A model generated the notes under the pieces. That model saw only the letters and a program-made list of their open reading frames with translations, ran no database searches and was not told the DNA's origin. A program made the translations under genes and the position numbers. Shown here piece by piece: positions 1 to 7,275 of a DNA stretch of 16,082 nt; positions within the stretch are counted from its first letter, which is position 1, and each line of letters starts with the position of its first letter. The stretch is from JBCBWG01 sp964579305. GTDB lineage: Bacteria > Pseudomonadota > Alphaproteobacteria > Rhizobiales > Hyphomicrobiaceae. The stretch covers positions 1 through 16,082 of the forward strand of contig CAZOGY010000087.1 of NCBI GenBank assembly GCA_964579305.1, given 5' to 3'.

Positions 1-53
<53 letters not shown>

Positions 54-240
54 GACCGTGCGCACTCGACCATAAGAACCTGCGTTGGGGCAGATCGCCG
101 GAGTGCGGATCACGCTCTTTAGAGGGTGCTGCGGCGTTGCGCAATCCTGTTGTTTGAAATTTTGACCGTGCAGCGCCGGCCGGTGTTGTCAGATGGTTGC
201 CAACAAGCCGGCGGCTTGCACGCGCGCCACGGTCTGCACC

Positions 241-600
241 TCAGCTTTCTTCGTCTTCGTCCTCCGTGGCGACAATCGCACCAACGTCGCCGCCGTCGTC
301 ATCGTCGGTCTCTTCCAAGAACGTGTCATCCGTATCGTCCTCGGCCACTTCGGCGTCGGCATCTTCCAGGCTGATGACCTCGGCGCCTTCTTCCGGCGCG
401 ACCTCCTCGGTCGTTTCAGCGGCAACCGCTGCGGGTTTTTTCTCGACAGGCTCTTCACGACGTGCCGGCTGTGACGCGATCACGTAGGTTGACCCGCAGA
501 TCGGGCAGATGATTGGATCGCGGTTGAGATCGTAAAAGCGCTCGCCGCACGAATTGCTTTGGCACGTGCGTTTGGTGCCGCGCGGGTCTTCGATGGACAT
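241..600 (-). CDS. FYDLN-type acidic zinc-ribbon protein (TIGR02300 family)
   Basis: A small protein of 119 residues with unknown function. Residues 8-40 carry the family core: GTKRTC, then FYDLNRDPI at 22-30, then CPICG at 32-36. Cys13, Cys18, Cys32 and Cys35 could form a treble-Cys-pair zinc ribbon. The first pair is spaced CxxxxC (C-QSNS-C) rather than the compact CxxC that I remember from relatives. Residues 66-119 are a strongly acidic, disordered-looking tail rich in Asp and Glu, as the family name FYDLN_acid implies. The ATG at 600 is preceded by ACGAGG at a good distance. Family members are known mainly from Alphaproteobacteria and often sit next to aroA and a tRNA-Ala, as here. A role in nucleic-acid or ribosome binding would be a guess. 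Confidence 0.88.
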   Translation of the reverse strand: MSIEDPRGTKRTCQSNSCGERFYDLNRDPIICPICGSTYVIASQPARREEPVEKKPAAVAAETTEEVAPEEGAEVISLEDADAEVAEDDTDDTFLEETDDDDGGDVGAIVATEDEDEES

Positions 601-963
601 CGGGCCTCGTTCTGGTTGGCGCGCAGTGGTTCTTGGTCAGGCGCAGTCGACCTTGCCGGTCACGTGCGCGCTGCGCCGGCCCCGGCCGGCCGACACCATT
701 CGGCACGGGTACGGCTTCAGGGCACCGGCGGACACTGCGGCTTTGTCGCAAGATTAAGTCGCCGCGAGTGCCACGGCGCGATGGCCTTGTAAAGTCCCGC
801 TCTAAGGCGGCGACGTGCGGACTGGGACGCGCGGCGGCGTTGACAGCGAAATCGACGCACGGCTCTTATCGGGCCGCGCGCTCCGGACGCGCACGGGCCA
901 CGGGCTTCGATCCGCCTCGACATGCATTCTCAACGCCACGCAATCAGCCAGGGGGGCACGGCA
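601..963. other. Intergenic region between divergent FYDLN gene and aroA
   Basis: These 363 bases separate two divergent genes. Short frames on both strands are open only because the DNA is GC-rich; none has a convincing ribosome site or a recognisable protein. The aroA side holds a plausible sigma-70-like promoter (840-869) and the aroA ribosome site, AGGGGGG near 950-956. A GC-rich self-complementary patch (CCGGCCCCGGCCGG, about 676-690) is visible but has no T-run to make it a terminator. I found no clear promoter for the minus-strand gene. Confidence 0.6.
840..869 (+). promoter_or_regulatory. Candidate sigma-70-type promoter for aroA-cmk
   Basis: A perfect TTGACA hexamer at 840-845 is followed after 18 bases by TCTTAT at 864-869, which matches four of six bases of TATAAT. 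It would start a transcript near base 876 and leave a leader of about 85-90 bases before the aroA ATG at 964. The -35 match is strong for this GC-rich sequence; the -10 and the 18-base spacing are only fair. Confidence 0.35.
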
Positions 964-2331
964 ATGACAACGGCTATGGCCGATCAAAACGCGGTCCCTT
1001 TGATCGCACGCAAGTCACCAGCGCTCGCAGGCGATGTGACCGTTCCGGGCGACAAGTCGATTTCGCACCGCTCGTTGATTTTTGGCGCGCTTGCGATCGG
1101 CGAAACGCGGATCACGGGCCTGCTGGAGAGCGAAGATGTGCTGAATACGGCGGCGGCGTTGCGTGCGATGGGCGTGCCGATCGCGCGAGAGGGGAGCACG
1201 TATGTTGTCAAAGGCGTGGGCATCGGTGGTCTGACGGCGCCAGACGCGGCGCTGGATTTCGGCAATTCGGGCACAGGTGTGCGGCTGATGTTCGGCGTGA
1301 TCGGTGGCAATGATCTGAAAGCCCCGTGCGTGGGTGATGCGTCGCTGAGCCGGCGGCCGATGGGCCGTGTGCTGCGACCGTTGCGGGACATGGGCATTGC
1401 GACCGAACCGGACGATGCCGACACGTTGCCATTGACGCTGGTTGGGACATCGCAAGTGATCCCCACGCGCTATCGTGTTCCGGTGCCGTCTGCCCAGGTC
1501 AAAAGTGCGATCCTGCTGGCGGGTCTGCATGCGATGGGCGATACGACGGTCATTGAGGCCGTTGAGACGCGCGATCATACCGAACGCATGCTGGAGGCAT
1601 TTGGCGCCGAAGTCGTTCGACACACCGGCGATGATGGCGCGATCCACATTACCGTACGTGGACGTCCGACGCTAACAGGGCAAGTCATCGCAGTACCAGG
1701 CGATCCGTCGTCTGCGGCATTTCTGGCGGCTGCGGCTGCGATCGTGCCGGGCTCGCGCGTAACGATCACCAATCTGCTGCTGAATCGCGCGCGGGTCGGT
1801 TTTTATAAAACATTGCAAGAAATGGGCGTGAGCGTTGCGTTTCAGGATGCGCGCGTGCAGGGCGGCGAAGAGGTTGCCGATGTCGTCATATCAGCGCCCG
1901 AGACACTGAAGGGCGTGCATGTGCCCGCGGAACGGGCACCCTCGATGATCGATGAGTATCCGGTTCTGGCGTGCGTTGCGGCCTACGCAGCCGGCGAAAC
2001 GGTCATGGACGGGCTGGCCGAGCTGCGGGTGAAGGAAAGCGACCGTCTTGCTGCCACGGCAGCGGGGCTTTCGGCCAACGGTGTGAGCAACCGCGTGGAA
2101 GGTGATAGGCTGATCGTGACAGGTGGGCAGGGTGTTCCTGGTGGCGGCACCGTTGCGACCCACCTCGACCACCGGCTTGCCATGGCCTTTCTGACACTTG
2201 GTCTTCAGGCCGATGCGCCCGTGGTCATCGACGATGGACGCGTGATTGCAACAAGCTTTCCGCAGTTTGTGGATTTGATGCGCGCGATCGGCGCGGAAAT
2301 CGCGCCGGCAGAGATCGGTACGCAAGCGTAA
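964..2331 (+). CDS. aroA: 3-phosphoshikimate 1-carboxyvinyltransferase (EPSP synthase), class II-like
   Basis: This enzyme transfers the enolpyruvyl group of phosphoenolpyruvate to shikimate-3-phosphate, the sixth step of the shikimate pathway to aromatic amino acids, in the cytoplasm. The protein has 455 residues, normal for the family. Visible motifs are PGDKSISHR (28-36, with Lys31), the PEP-loop FGNSGTGVRL (99-108), SLSRRPMGR (127-135), SAQVKSA (176-182), RDHTERM (203-209), the catalytic region SMIDEYP (327-333, Asp330 and Glu331), ELRVKESDRL (353-362) and HLDHR (400-404). Overall it reads like the class II enzymes such as Agrobacterium CP4. The ATG at 964 was chosen because AGGGGGG lies about six bases upstream; an in-frame ATG at 922 lacks such a site. 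cmk follows after 20 bases, so they are probably co-transcribed. Confidence 0.96.
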   Translation: MTTAMADQNAVPLIARKSPALAGDVTVPGDKSISHRSLIFGALAIGETRITGLLESEDVLNTAAALRAMGVPIAREGSTYVVKGVGIGGLTAPDAALDFGNSGTGVRLMFGVIGGNDLKAPCVGDASLSRRPMGRVLRPLRDMGIATEPDDADTLPLTLVGTSQVIPTRYRVPVPSAQVKSAILLAGLHAMGDTTVIEAVETRDHTERMLEAFGAEVVRHTGDDGAIHITVRGRPTLTGQVIAVPGDPSSAAFLAAAAAIVPGSRVTITNLLLNRARVGFYKTLQEMGVSVAFQDARVQGGEEVADVVISAPETLKGVHVPAERAPSMIDEYPVLACVAAYAAGETVMDGLAELRVKESDRLAATAAGLSANGVSNRVEGDRLIVTGGQGVPGGGTVATHLDHRLAMAFLTLGLQADAPVVIDDGRVIATSFPQFVDLMRAIGAEIAPAEIGTQA

Positions 2332-2351
2332 CTGACCGCAAGGGCCAAGCC

Positions 2352-3011
2352 ATGATCATTGCCATCGACGGCGAGGCGGCATCGGGCAAGGGCACGATCG
2401 CCAAGCGGATCGCACGCCACTATGGGTTGGCCTATATGGACACGGGCGCGCTGTATCGTGCTGTCGCGCGGGATTTGACGGCGGCTGGGCTCGCGCTCGA
2501 TGATATCGACGGTGCTGTCAAAGCTGCGCAGAGCCTCGATGTGGCGAGCCTCGATGATCCCGCACTGCGCGAAACCGGGGTTGGCGAGGCGGCCTCCGTG
2601 GTTGCCGCGCACGGGCCTGTTCGCGCGGCACTGTTGGCGCGACAGCGGATGTTTGCCAGGCAGGCGCCCGGTGCGGTGCTCGACGGGCGCGATATCGGCA
2701 CCGTTGTTTGCCCTGACGCCGATGTGAAGATTTTCGTGACAGCCTCGGCACACGTGCGTGCCAATCGCCGATACCTGGAGCTAAAGGCCCGCGGTGAAGA
2801 TGTCGTCGAAGCCGAAATTCTAGCCAATCTGAAACTGCGTGACGCGCGGGATCGGGCGCGGCCGCAATCGCCGATGGTCCCGGCGGACGATGCATTGTTG
2901 CTTGACACGACTGATTTCGGTATAGAGGCGGCAGTTGCCGAAGCCGTGAGATTGGTCGAGGGGTCGATCAACCAGTCAGGCCGTGGTGCGAAATACGCGC
3001 CAAACGCCTAA
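2352..3011 (+). CDS. cmk: Cytidylate kinase
   Basis: The enzyme phosphorylates CMP and dCMP with ATP in the cytoplasm, recycling pyrimidine nucleotides from RNA turnover and feeding dCTP synthesis. The 219-residue protein begins MIIAIDGEAASGKGT, whose residues 7-15 form the P-loop with Lys13. YMDTGALYR (28-36) is the nucleotide-binding region, DGRDIGTVV (111-119) is the conserved CMP-kinase segment, and RANRRYLEL (136-144) with RDARDRAR (163-170) supplies the arginines of the lid. Length and motif order are standard. The start follows AAGGG about ten bases upstream and lies 20 bases after the aroA stop. The aroA-cmk-rpsA order is common in Proteobacteria. Nothing is unusual in the protein. 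Confidence 0.96.
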   Translation: MIIAIDGEAASGKGTIAKRIARHYGLAYMDTGALYRAVARDLTAAGLALDDIDGAVKAAQSLDVASLDDPALRETGVGEAASVVAAHGPVRAALLARQRMFARQAPGAVLDGRDIGTVVCPDADVKIFVTASAHVRANRRYLELKARGEDVVEAEILANLKLRDARDRARPQSPMVPADDALLLDTTDFGIEAAVAEAVRLVEGSINQSGRGAKYAPNA

Positions 3012-3168
3012 ATCTCACTGGGACGCACCGTCCACGGCTTTGACCAAATCGCAGACATGATCGCGGTCCGATCCTGCGTGCTTGTTGGCGCGTAGATCAC
3101 CGCCGTTTCCAACCTTCTTAACAAACGACACACGGGCCACGCGCTTGCCTGTGTTCACAGGAGCCTCG

Positions 3169-4881
3169 ATGAGTACGCCGGACTTTTCGAAAGAACTCTC
3201 TCCTTCGATTGATGAATTTGCAGCGATGCTCGACGAAACGCTGGCACCCGACGTGGCCTACGAAGGCAACGTCGTGCAGGGCCGTGTTGTCGGGATCGAA
3301 AAAGACCTCGCGATCGTCGACGTCGGCCTCAAAATGGAAGGCCGCGTCCCGCTTAAGGAATTCGAACAGCCCAATGGCGAGGCGAAAATTGCCGTTGGCG
3401 ATATTGTCGAAGTCTACTTGGAGCGCATCGAAAACGCGATCGGTGAAGCGGTTCTCAGCCGCGACAAGGCCCGCCGCGAAGAAAGCTGGGTCCGCCTCGA
3501 AAAGCAGTTTGAGGGCAACGAAAAAGTCGAAGGCATGATCGTTGCCAAGGTCAAAGGCGGGTTTACCGTCGACCTCGATGGGGCAATGGCGTTCCTTCCC
3601 GGTTCGCAAGTCGACGTGCGCCCGGTGCGCGACATCGGGCCGCTGATGAACCAGAAACAGCCGTTCCAGATCCTGAAAATGGATCGGCGGCGGGGCAACA
3701 TCGTGGTCTCGCGTCGCTCGGTGCTTGAGGAAACACGCGCCGAACAACGCGCCGATATCGTTGCACGCCTTGCGGAAGGCCAGCAGATCGATGGTGTTGT
3801 CAAAAACATCACCGATTACGGCGCGTTTATCGATCTTGGCGGGATCGACGGTCTGTTGCACGTCACCGACATGGCGTGGCGACGGGTCAATCATCCCTCC
3901 GAAATCGTCAATGTGGGTGACAACGTCAAAGTTCAGATCATCCGGATCAATCAGGAAACCCAACGGATCAGCCTGGGCATGAAGCAGCTTCAGGCCGACC
4001 CATGGGAAGGCATCGAAGCCAAGTATCCAATCGAGGGCCGTTTCAAGGGCACCGTGACGAACATCGCCGATTACGGTGCGTTCGTTGAGCTTGAGCCGGG
4101 CGTTGAAGGCCTGATCCACGTCTCGGAAATGAGCTGGACGAAAAAGAACGTGCATCCTGGCAAGATCGTTTCCACCAGCCAGGAAGTCGAAGTTCAAATC
4201 CTGGAAGTCGACCCCAATAAGCGGCGGATTTCTCTGGGTCTGAAACAGACGCAGGACAATCCTTGGGACGCCTTCCTTGCCCAGCACCCGAAAGGCTCAA
4301 CCGTCGAAGGCCCTGTGCGCAACATGACCGAGTTTGGCTTGTTCATCGGGCTCGACAGCGGTGTCGACGGCATGGTGCACTTGTCGGATCTGGACTGGAA
4401 CCGCTCGGGCGACGAAGCGATCCAGGACTACAAAAAAGGCGACGTGGTCCAGGCAGTTGTCCTGGACGTGGACCCGTCCAAGGAACGGATCTCGCTTGGC
4501 ATCAAGCAACTGGGCGGCGATCCGCTCGACGAGATCTCCAAGTACAAAAAAGGCGATCCTGTCACGTGCGAAGTTGTCGCCGTGCAGGAAAACGGCATCG
4601 AGGTCCGGATCGCCGATACCGACATTACCTCGTTTGTGAAGCGGTCCGACCTTTCGCGCGATCGCTCGGAGCAACGGCCTGAGCGGTTTAACGAGGGCGA
4701 TAAAGTCGACGCCGCCGTCACGAGCGTCGACAAGAGCGCACGTCGTATCGCTGTGTCGATCAAGGCGCTGGAGATTGCCGAAGAGAAAGCGGCTGTTGCG
4801 CAATTCGGTTCGTCCGATTCCGGCGCATCGCTTGGCGACATCCTGGGTGCTGCCATCAAGAAGCAAGGCGACGACAGCTAA
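3169..4881 (+). CDS. rpsA: 30S ribosomal protein S1
   Basis: S1 binds mRNA on the small ribosomal subunit and helps unfold and dock leaders during initiation. The 570-residue protein has six S1 (OB-fold) repeats, roughly at 34-99, 117-182, 203-271, 288-358, 375-445 and 462-529. Repeats 3-5 carry the classic phrases DYGAFIDL, DYGAFVEL and EFGLFIGL, each followed by GxxGLxHVSxM-like text and a closing RISLGxKQ. Repeats 1, 2 and 6 are more divergent, as is usual. The ATG at 3169 was chosen because AGGAG at 3159-3163 sits six bases upstream and it gives the expected MSTPDF-type N terminus; an in-frame ATG at 3082 adds 29 residues unlike the family. A clear terminator follows. The 157-base gap after cmk may hold its own promoter, but I could not identify one. 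Confidence 0.97.
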   Translation: MSTPDFSKELSPSIDEFAAMLDETLAPDVAYEGNVVQGRVVGIEKDLAIVDVGLKMEGRVPLKEFEQPNGEAKIAVGDIVEVYLERIENAIGEAVLSRDKARREESWVRLEKQFEGNEKVEGMIVAKVKGGFTVDLDGAMAFLPGSQVDVRPVRDIGPLMNQKQPFQILKMDRRRGNIVVSRRSVLEETRAEQRADIVARLAEGQQIDGVVKNITDYGAFIDLGGIDGLLHVTDMAWRRVNHPSEIVNVGDNVKVQIIRINQETQRISLGMKQLQADPWEGIEAKYPIEGRFKGTVTNIADYGAFVELEPGVEGLIHVSEMSWTKKNVHPGKIVSTSQEVEVQILEVDPNKRRISLGLKQTQDNPWDAFLAQHPKGSTVEGPVRNMTEFGLFIGLDSGVDGMVHLSDLDWNRSGDEAIQDYKKGDVVQAVVLDVDPSKERISLGIKQLGGDPLDEISKYKKGDPVTCEVVAVQENGIEVRIADTDITSFVKRSDLSRDRSEQRPERFNEGDKVDAAVTSVDKSARRIAVSIKALEIAEEKAAVAQFGSSDSGASLGDILGAAIKKQGDDS

Positions 4882-4949
4882 GCGTTCTGGAATGCGTGCG
4901 CGGGCGGATTGATCTGCAATACCCGCCGCACGTTTGAAATCGAGAGCCT

Positions 4950-4986
4950 GGCCGGCCCGGACATCTGGTTCGGGCCGGTCTTTTGT
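4950..4986 (+). terminator. Rho-independent terminator after rpsA
   Basis: Arms at 4950-4961 (GGCCGGCCCGGA) and 4969-4980 (TTCGGGCCGGTC) pair over twelve positions, including two G-U pairs, around the seven-base loop CATCTGG. The right arm runs directly into TTTTGT. It lies about 70 bases after the rpsA stop and separates rpsA from sppA. Confidence 0.85.
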
Positions 4987-5151
4987 GTCGCGGGCACCGA
5001 TTCAAGCCAGTCATGCGGACTGTGCGGTGTTTGTCGCGATCTCAACGCTTCCTATGTCGGTGGGATGTGTCGCGCACATGTGCAGGACAACCGCGCCCGT
5101 GCATAATAGTGCGCAGACATCGCGTCTGATATCTGATGAGAGGTTTCGAAA

Positions 5152-6123
5152 ATGAGCCTTGATGTTGAAACGGTGATGGAGCGCCGTCGCTTGCGCCGCC
5201 AGGTCGGCTGGTGGCGGGCGCTGGCTGTGATCGCCGGTGTTGCCGTGCTTGCGGTTTTTGGCGCCACGCGTTCGTCCGAGTTTGGCCTGACCAAGTCCGA
5301 TCAGATCGCGCGCGTGACGATCGAAGGTATGATTACGGATGATCGCGACCGCTTGAAACTTTTGAAGAAGTTGGCGAATGCGGACCACGTCAAAGGCGTG
5401 ATCGTGTTCGTGAATAGCCCTGGCGGCACGACGACTGGTGGTGAAGGGTTGTTTAACGGCTTGCGCGAGTTGGCCGAAAAGAAACCGGTTGTTGCGCAGT
5501 TTGGCACGGTTGCAGCGTCGGCCGCTTATATCGCCGGATTGGGTACCGATTACATCGTTGCGCGCGGCAACACCATCACGGGTTCCGTCGGCGTGCTTGT
5601 TCAATGGCCGGAAATTTCGGGTCTGCTCGATAAGCTCGGCATCAAAATGAACGAGATCAAGTCGGGGACGCTGAAGGCTGAGCCGTCGCTTTTCAGCCCG
5701 ATCACGCCGGATGCGCGACGCGTGACCGAAAGCATGATTGCCGAGAGCAAGCGCTGGTTTGTTGGACTTGTGGAAGGCCGGCGCAAAATCGACGCTGGTA
5801 ACGTTCCCGGTCTGCTGGAAGGCCGTGTTTATTCCGGGCGCGATGCGGTGCGCTATAAGCTGATCGATAAGCTCGGCGGCGATGACGCGGTGATGGCCTG
5901 GCTGACGGACAATCGCGGCGTGCGCAAAGGGCTGAAGGTCGTCGACTGGAAACCGCAAAAGCCGAACGCCTGGGGCCTTGAAGCCGCAGCACGCGGGTTT
6001 GCCCACGGGATTGCGCAAGCTTTTGGTGAGGGTATGCGCAGCGCGCTTGGCAGTTCGCAGCCTTTGTCGACGTTGGGTCTTGACGGTTTGCTCTCGGTTT
6101 GGCAGCCTCAAAAACTCAAATAA
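5152..6123 (+). CDS. sppA: Signal peptide peptidase SppA, short 36K type (peptidase S49)
   Basis: A membrane serine protease that degrades signal peptides left in the membrane after protein export. The 323-residue protein has a short cytoplasmic N terminus with many arginines, one membrane segment at about 20-38 (WWRALAVIAGVAVLAVF), and a ClpP/crotonase-like protease domain. Visible features are FVNSPGGT (86-93), GTVAASAAYIAG (118-129) with the likely nucleophile Ser123, TGSVGVL (143-149) and KSGTLKAEPS (170-179) with the likely general base Lys175. This is the single-domain form, not the tandem 67K form of E. coli. The start follows GAGAGG ten bases upstream. A CATAAT hexamer at 5102-5107 could be a -10 element, but no good -35 lies before it. 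ihfB follows after 28 bases. Confidence 0.93.
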   Translation: MSLDVETVMERRRLRRQVGWWRALAVIAGVAVLAVFGATRSSEFGLTKSDQIARVTIEGMITDDRDRLKLLKKLANADHVKGVIVFVNSPGGTTTGGEGLFNGLRELAEKKPVVAQFGTVAASAAYIAGLGTDYIVARGNTITGSVGVLVQWPEISGLLDKLGIKMNEIKSGTLKAEPSLFSPITPDARRVTESMIAESKRWFVGLVEGRRKIDAGNVPGLLEGRVYSGRDAVRYKLIDKLGGDDAVMAWLTDNRGVRKGLKVVDWKPQKPNAWGLEAAARGFAHGIAQAFGEGMRSALGSSQPLSTLGLDGLLSVWQPQKLK

Positions 6124-6151
6124 AGTCAAGGGCTTCGTTTGCGAGGGCGGC

Positions 6152-6499
6152 GTGATCAAGTCGGAGCTGATCAATCGGATTGCAGCAGCAAATCCGCATC
6201 TATTGCATCGTGATGTCGAAAAGATCGTCAACGTGGTGTTTGACGAGATTATCGAGGCGATGTCGCGGGGAGACCGTGTTGAGTTGCGTGGCTTTGGCGC
6301 ATTCACGGTCAAACATCGCGAGGCGCGGATGGGGCGAAATCCCAGAACCGGCGTTTCGGTCGCGGTCGATGAGAAATACGTGCCATTCTTCAAGACGGGC
6401 AAAGAGTTGCGCGAACGTTTGAACGAGGTCGCAATCGAAAACCCAAAGCTGAAGCCGGCGCGCAAGCCGCGGGTTTCCAAGGCGACGAAAGCCGCCTGA
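6152..6499 (+). CDS. ihfB: Integration host factor subunit beta
   Basis: One half of the IHF heterodimer, which bends DNA sharply at specific sites and serves in nucleoid structure, transcription and recombination. The protein has 115 residues from a GTG start at 6152 preceded by GAGGGCGG. It opens IKSELINRIAAANPHLLHRDVEKIV, matching the family opening. Residues 44-53 read ELRGFGAFTV, and GRNPRTG at 61-67 holds the intercalating Pro64; KYVPFFKTGKELRERLN (75-91) closes the fold. A lysine- and proline-rich tail of about 20 residues (96-115) extends beyond the usual end. ELRGFG plus this context favours the beta over the alpha subunit or HU. An in-frame ATG far upstream at 5978 lies inside sppA and is not credible. 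The partner gene ihfA is not in the window. Confidence 0.93.
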   Translation: MIKSELINRIAAANPHLLHRDVEKIVNVVFDEIIEAMSRGDRVELRGFGAFTVKHREARMGRNPRTGVSVAVDEKYVPFFKTGKELRERLNEVAIENPKLKPARKPRVSKATKAA

Positions 6500-6767
6500 A
6501 CTCAGGGCGCGCTGACGATCCATCCTGGCGCAGTGAGATCAGCGCCTCAGTCATTGTTGGCTCTCAGGTTGGTCTTTGGTGGTCAGGGTGTCGTGCTTAT
6601 GACGCTGTTTGATGCTGTGGTGCCTGACCCGATCTGAGATCAAAACGTTAAGATGCCGGCGCTAACGTCAGGACAGGGTCAATCTTGACGAGCAGGTCGC
6701 GGGGCGGCACCTGTTCGGCGGCATGAAACACTGGCGCTTCCCGCGCGGCACCGAGGAGACGATTGTC

Positions 6768-7148
6768 GTGATCGGCCGGATTCTTTCGACGCTGTTTGCC
6801 TTTGCGATCATTCTGGTGCTCGTGCCGCTTGCGGTTGCGAACCGGCATCTGGTCCAGCTTGGCCTTGATCCGTTCAATCCGGAGAACCCGGCGATCGGGC
6901 TGGAAATGCCGTTTTTCTATTTCCTGTTCGGCGCGCTGATTTTGGGCGTTCTCGTTGGCGGCACCGCGGTCTGGATGAGCCAGGGCAAATGGCGCAAGCT
7001 TGCGCGTCAGCGCACACAGGAGGCTTTGCGCTGGAAGGGCGAGGTTGATCGCCTCACGCGCGAGCGCGACGACCATGTTCAGGCCGCCAAGAAGTTGGCA
7101 GCGACGACACCCACGGCCGAGCGGTCACTTGCGATCGCTGGTCGGTAA
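6768..7148 (+). CDS. LapA-family (DUF1049) membrane protein
   Basis: A small inner-membrane protein of 126 residues. Two hydrophobic segments lie at about 4-24 and 47-70, joined by the short loop NRHLVQLGLDPFNPENP, and a charged helix that may coil (74-112) follows. The layout of two membrane spans, a VANRHLVQLGLDPF-type motif and a cytoplasmic coil is that of LapA/YciS proteins, which in E. coli act with LapB in controlling lipopolysaccharide synthesis. No lapB is present here, so the role is inferred from family only. I chose the GTG at 6768 because GAGGAG lies nine bases upstream and the product then opens directly with the membrane segment. An ATG at 6723, in the same frame, would add 15 residues but has a weak ribosome site. 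A lapA-like gene after ihfB is a familiar alphaproteobacterial order. Confidence 0.82.
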   Translation: MIGRILSTLFAFAIILVLVPLAVANRHLVQLGLDPFNPENPAIGLEMPFFYFLFGALILGVLVGGTAVWMSQGKWRKLARQRTQEALRWKGEVDRLTRERDDHVQAAKKLAATTPTAERSLAIAGR

Positions 7149-7163
7149 GGCTGAATATCCAGC

Positions 7164-7183
7164 GCGATCTGGAACCGGATCGC
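7164..7183. promoter_or_regulatory. 20-base near-palindrome upstream of the reductase gene
   Basis: GCGATCTGGAACCGGATCGC is symmetric at 16 of its 20 positions (only the central AA and one outer pair break it). It lies between the lapA stop (7148) and the reductase start (7276). It is not followed by a T-run on either strand, so it looks more like an operator than a terminator. No regulator gene for it lies close by. Confidence 0.35.
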
Positions 7184-7275
7184 AAATTCACGAACATTGC
7201 GGCGTTGGGTGTCTGCCCTGCTGTATGTTGCGCGCACGGCACGCCATGACAGCGCGACCGACATGAAGGTGGCGG

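Noticed and set aside
180..211. Inverted repeat (CCGGTGTTG / CAACA-AG-CCGG) downstream of the FYDLN gene, considered as its terminator
   Set aside because: The stem has a bulge and no T-run follows on the minus strand.
3040..3068. TTGACC at 3040-3045, considered as an rpsA promoter
   Set aside because: No acceptable -10 hexamer lies 16-18 bases downstream.
3118..4287. Long minus-strand open frame (389 codons) opposite rpsA
   Set aside because: It is a codon-bias shadow of the rpsA coding strand, with no ribosome site and no recognisable protein.
5011..6480. 489-codon minus-strand frame opposite sppA and ihfB
   Set aside because: It is the complement of two well-supported genes and has no family resemblance.
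6500..6767. Several short inverted repeats (for example GATCT-G-AGATC at 6631-6641, CGTTA/TAACG at 6646-6667) between ihfB and lapA
   Set aside because: Each is only five base pairs and could be chance; no T-run or recognised riboswitch pattern goes with them.
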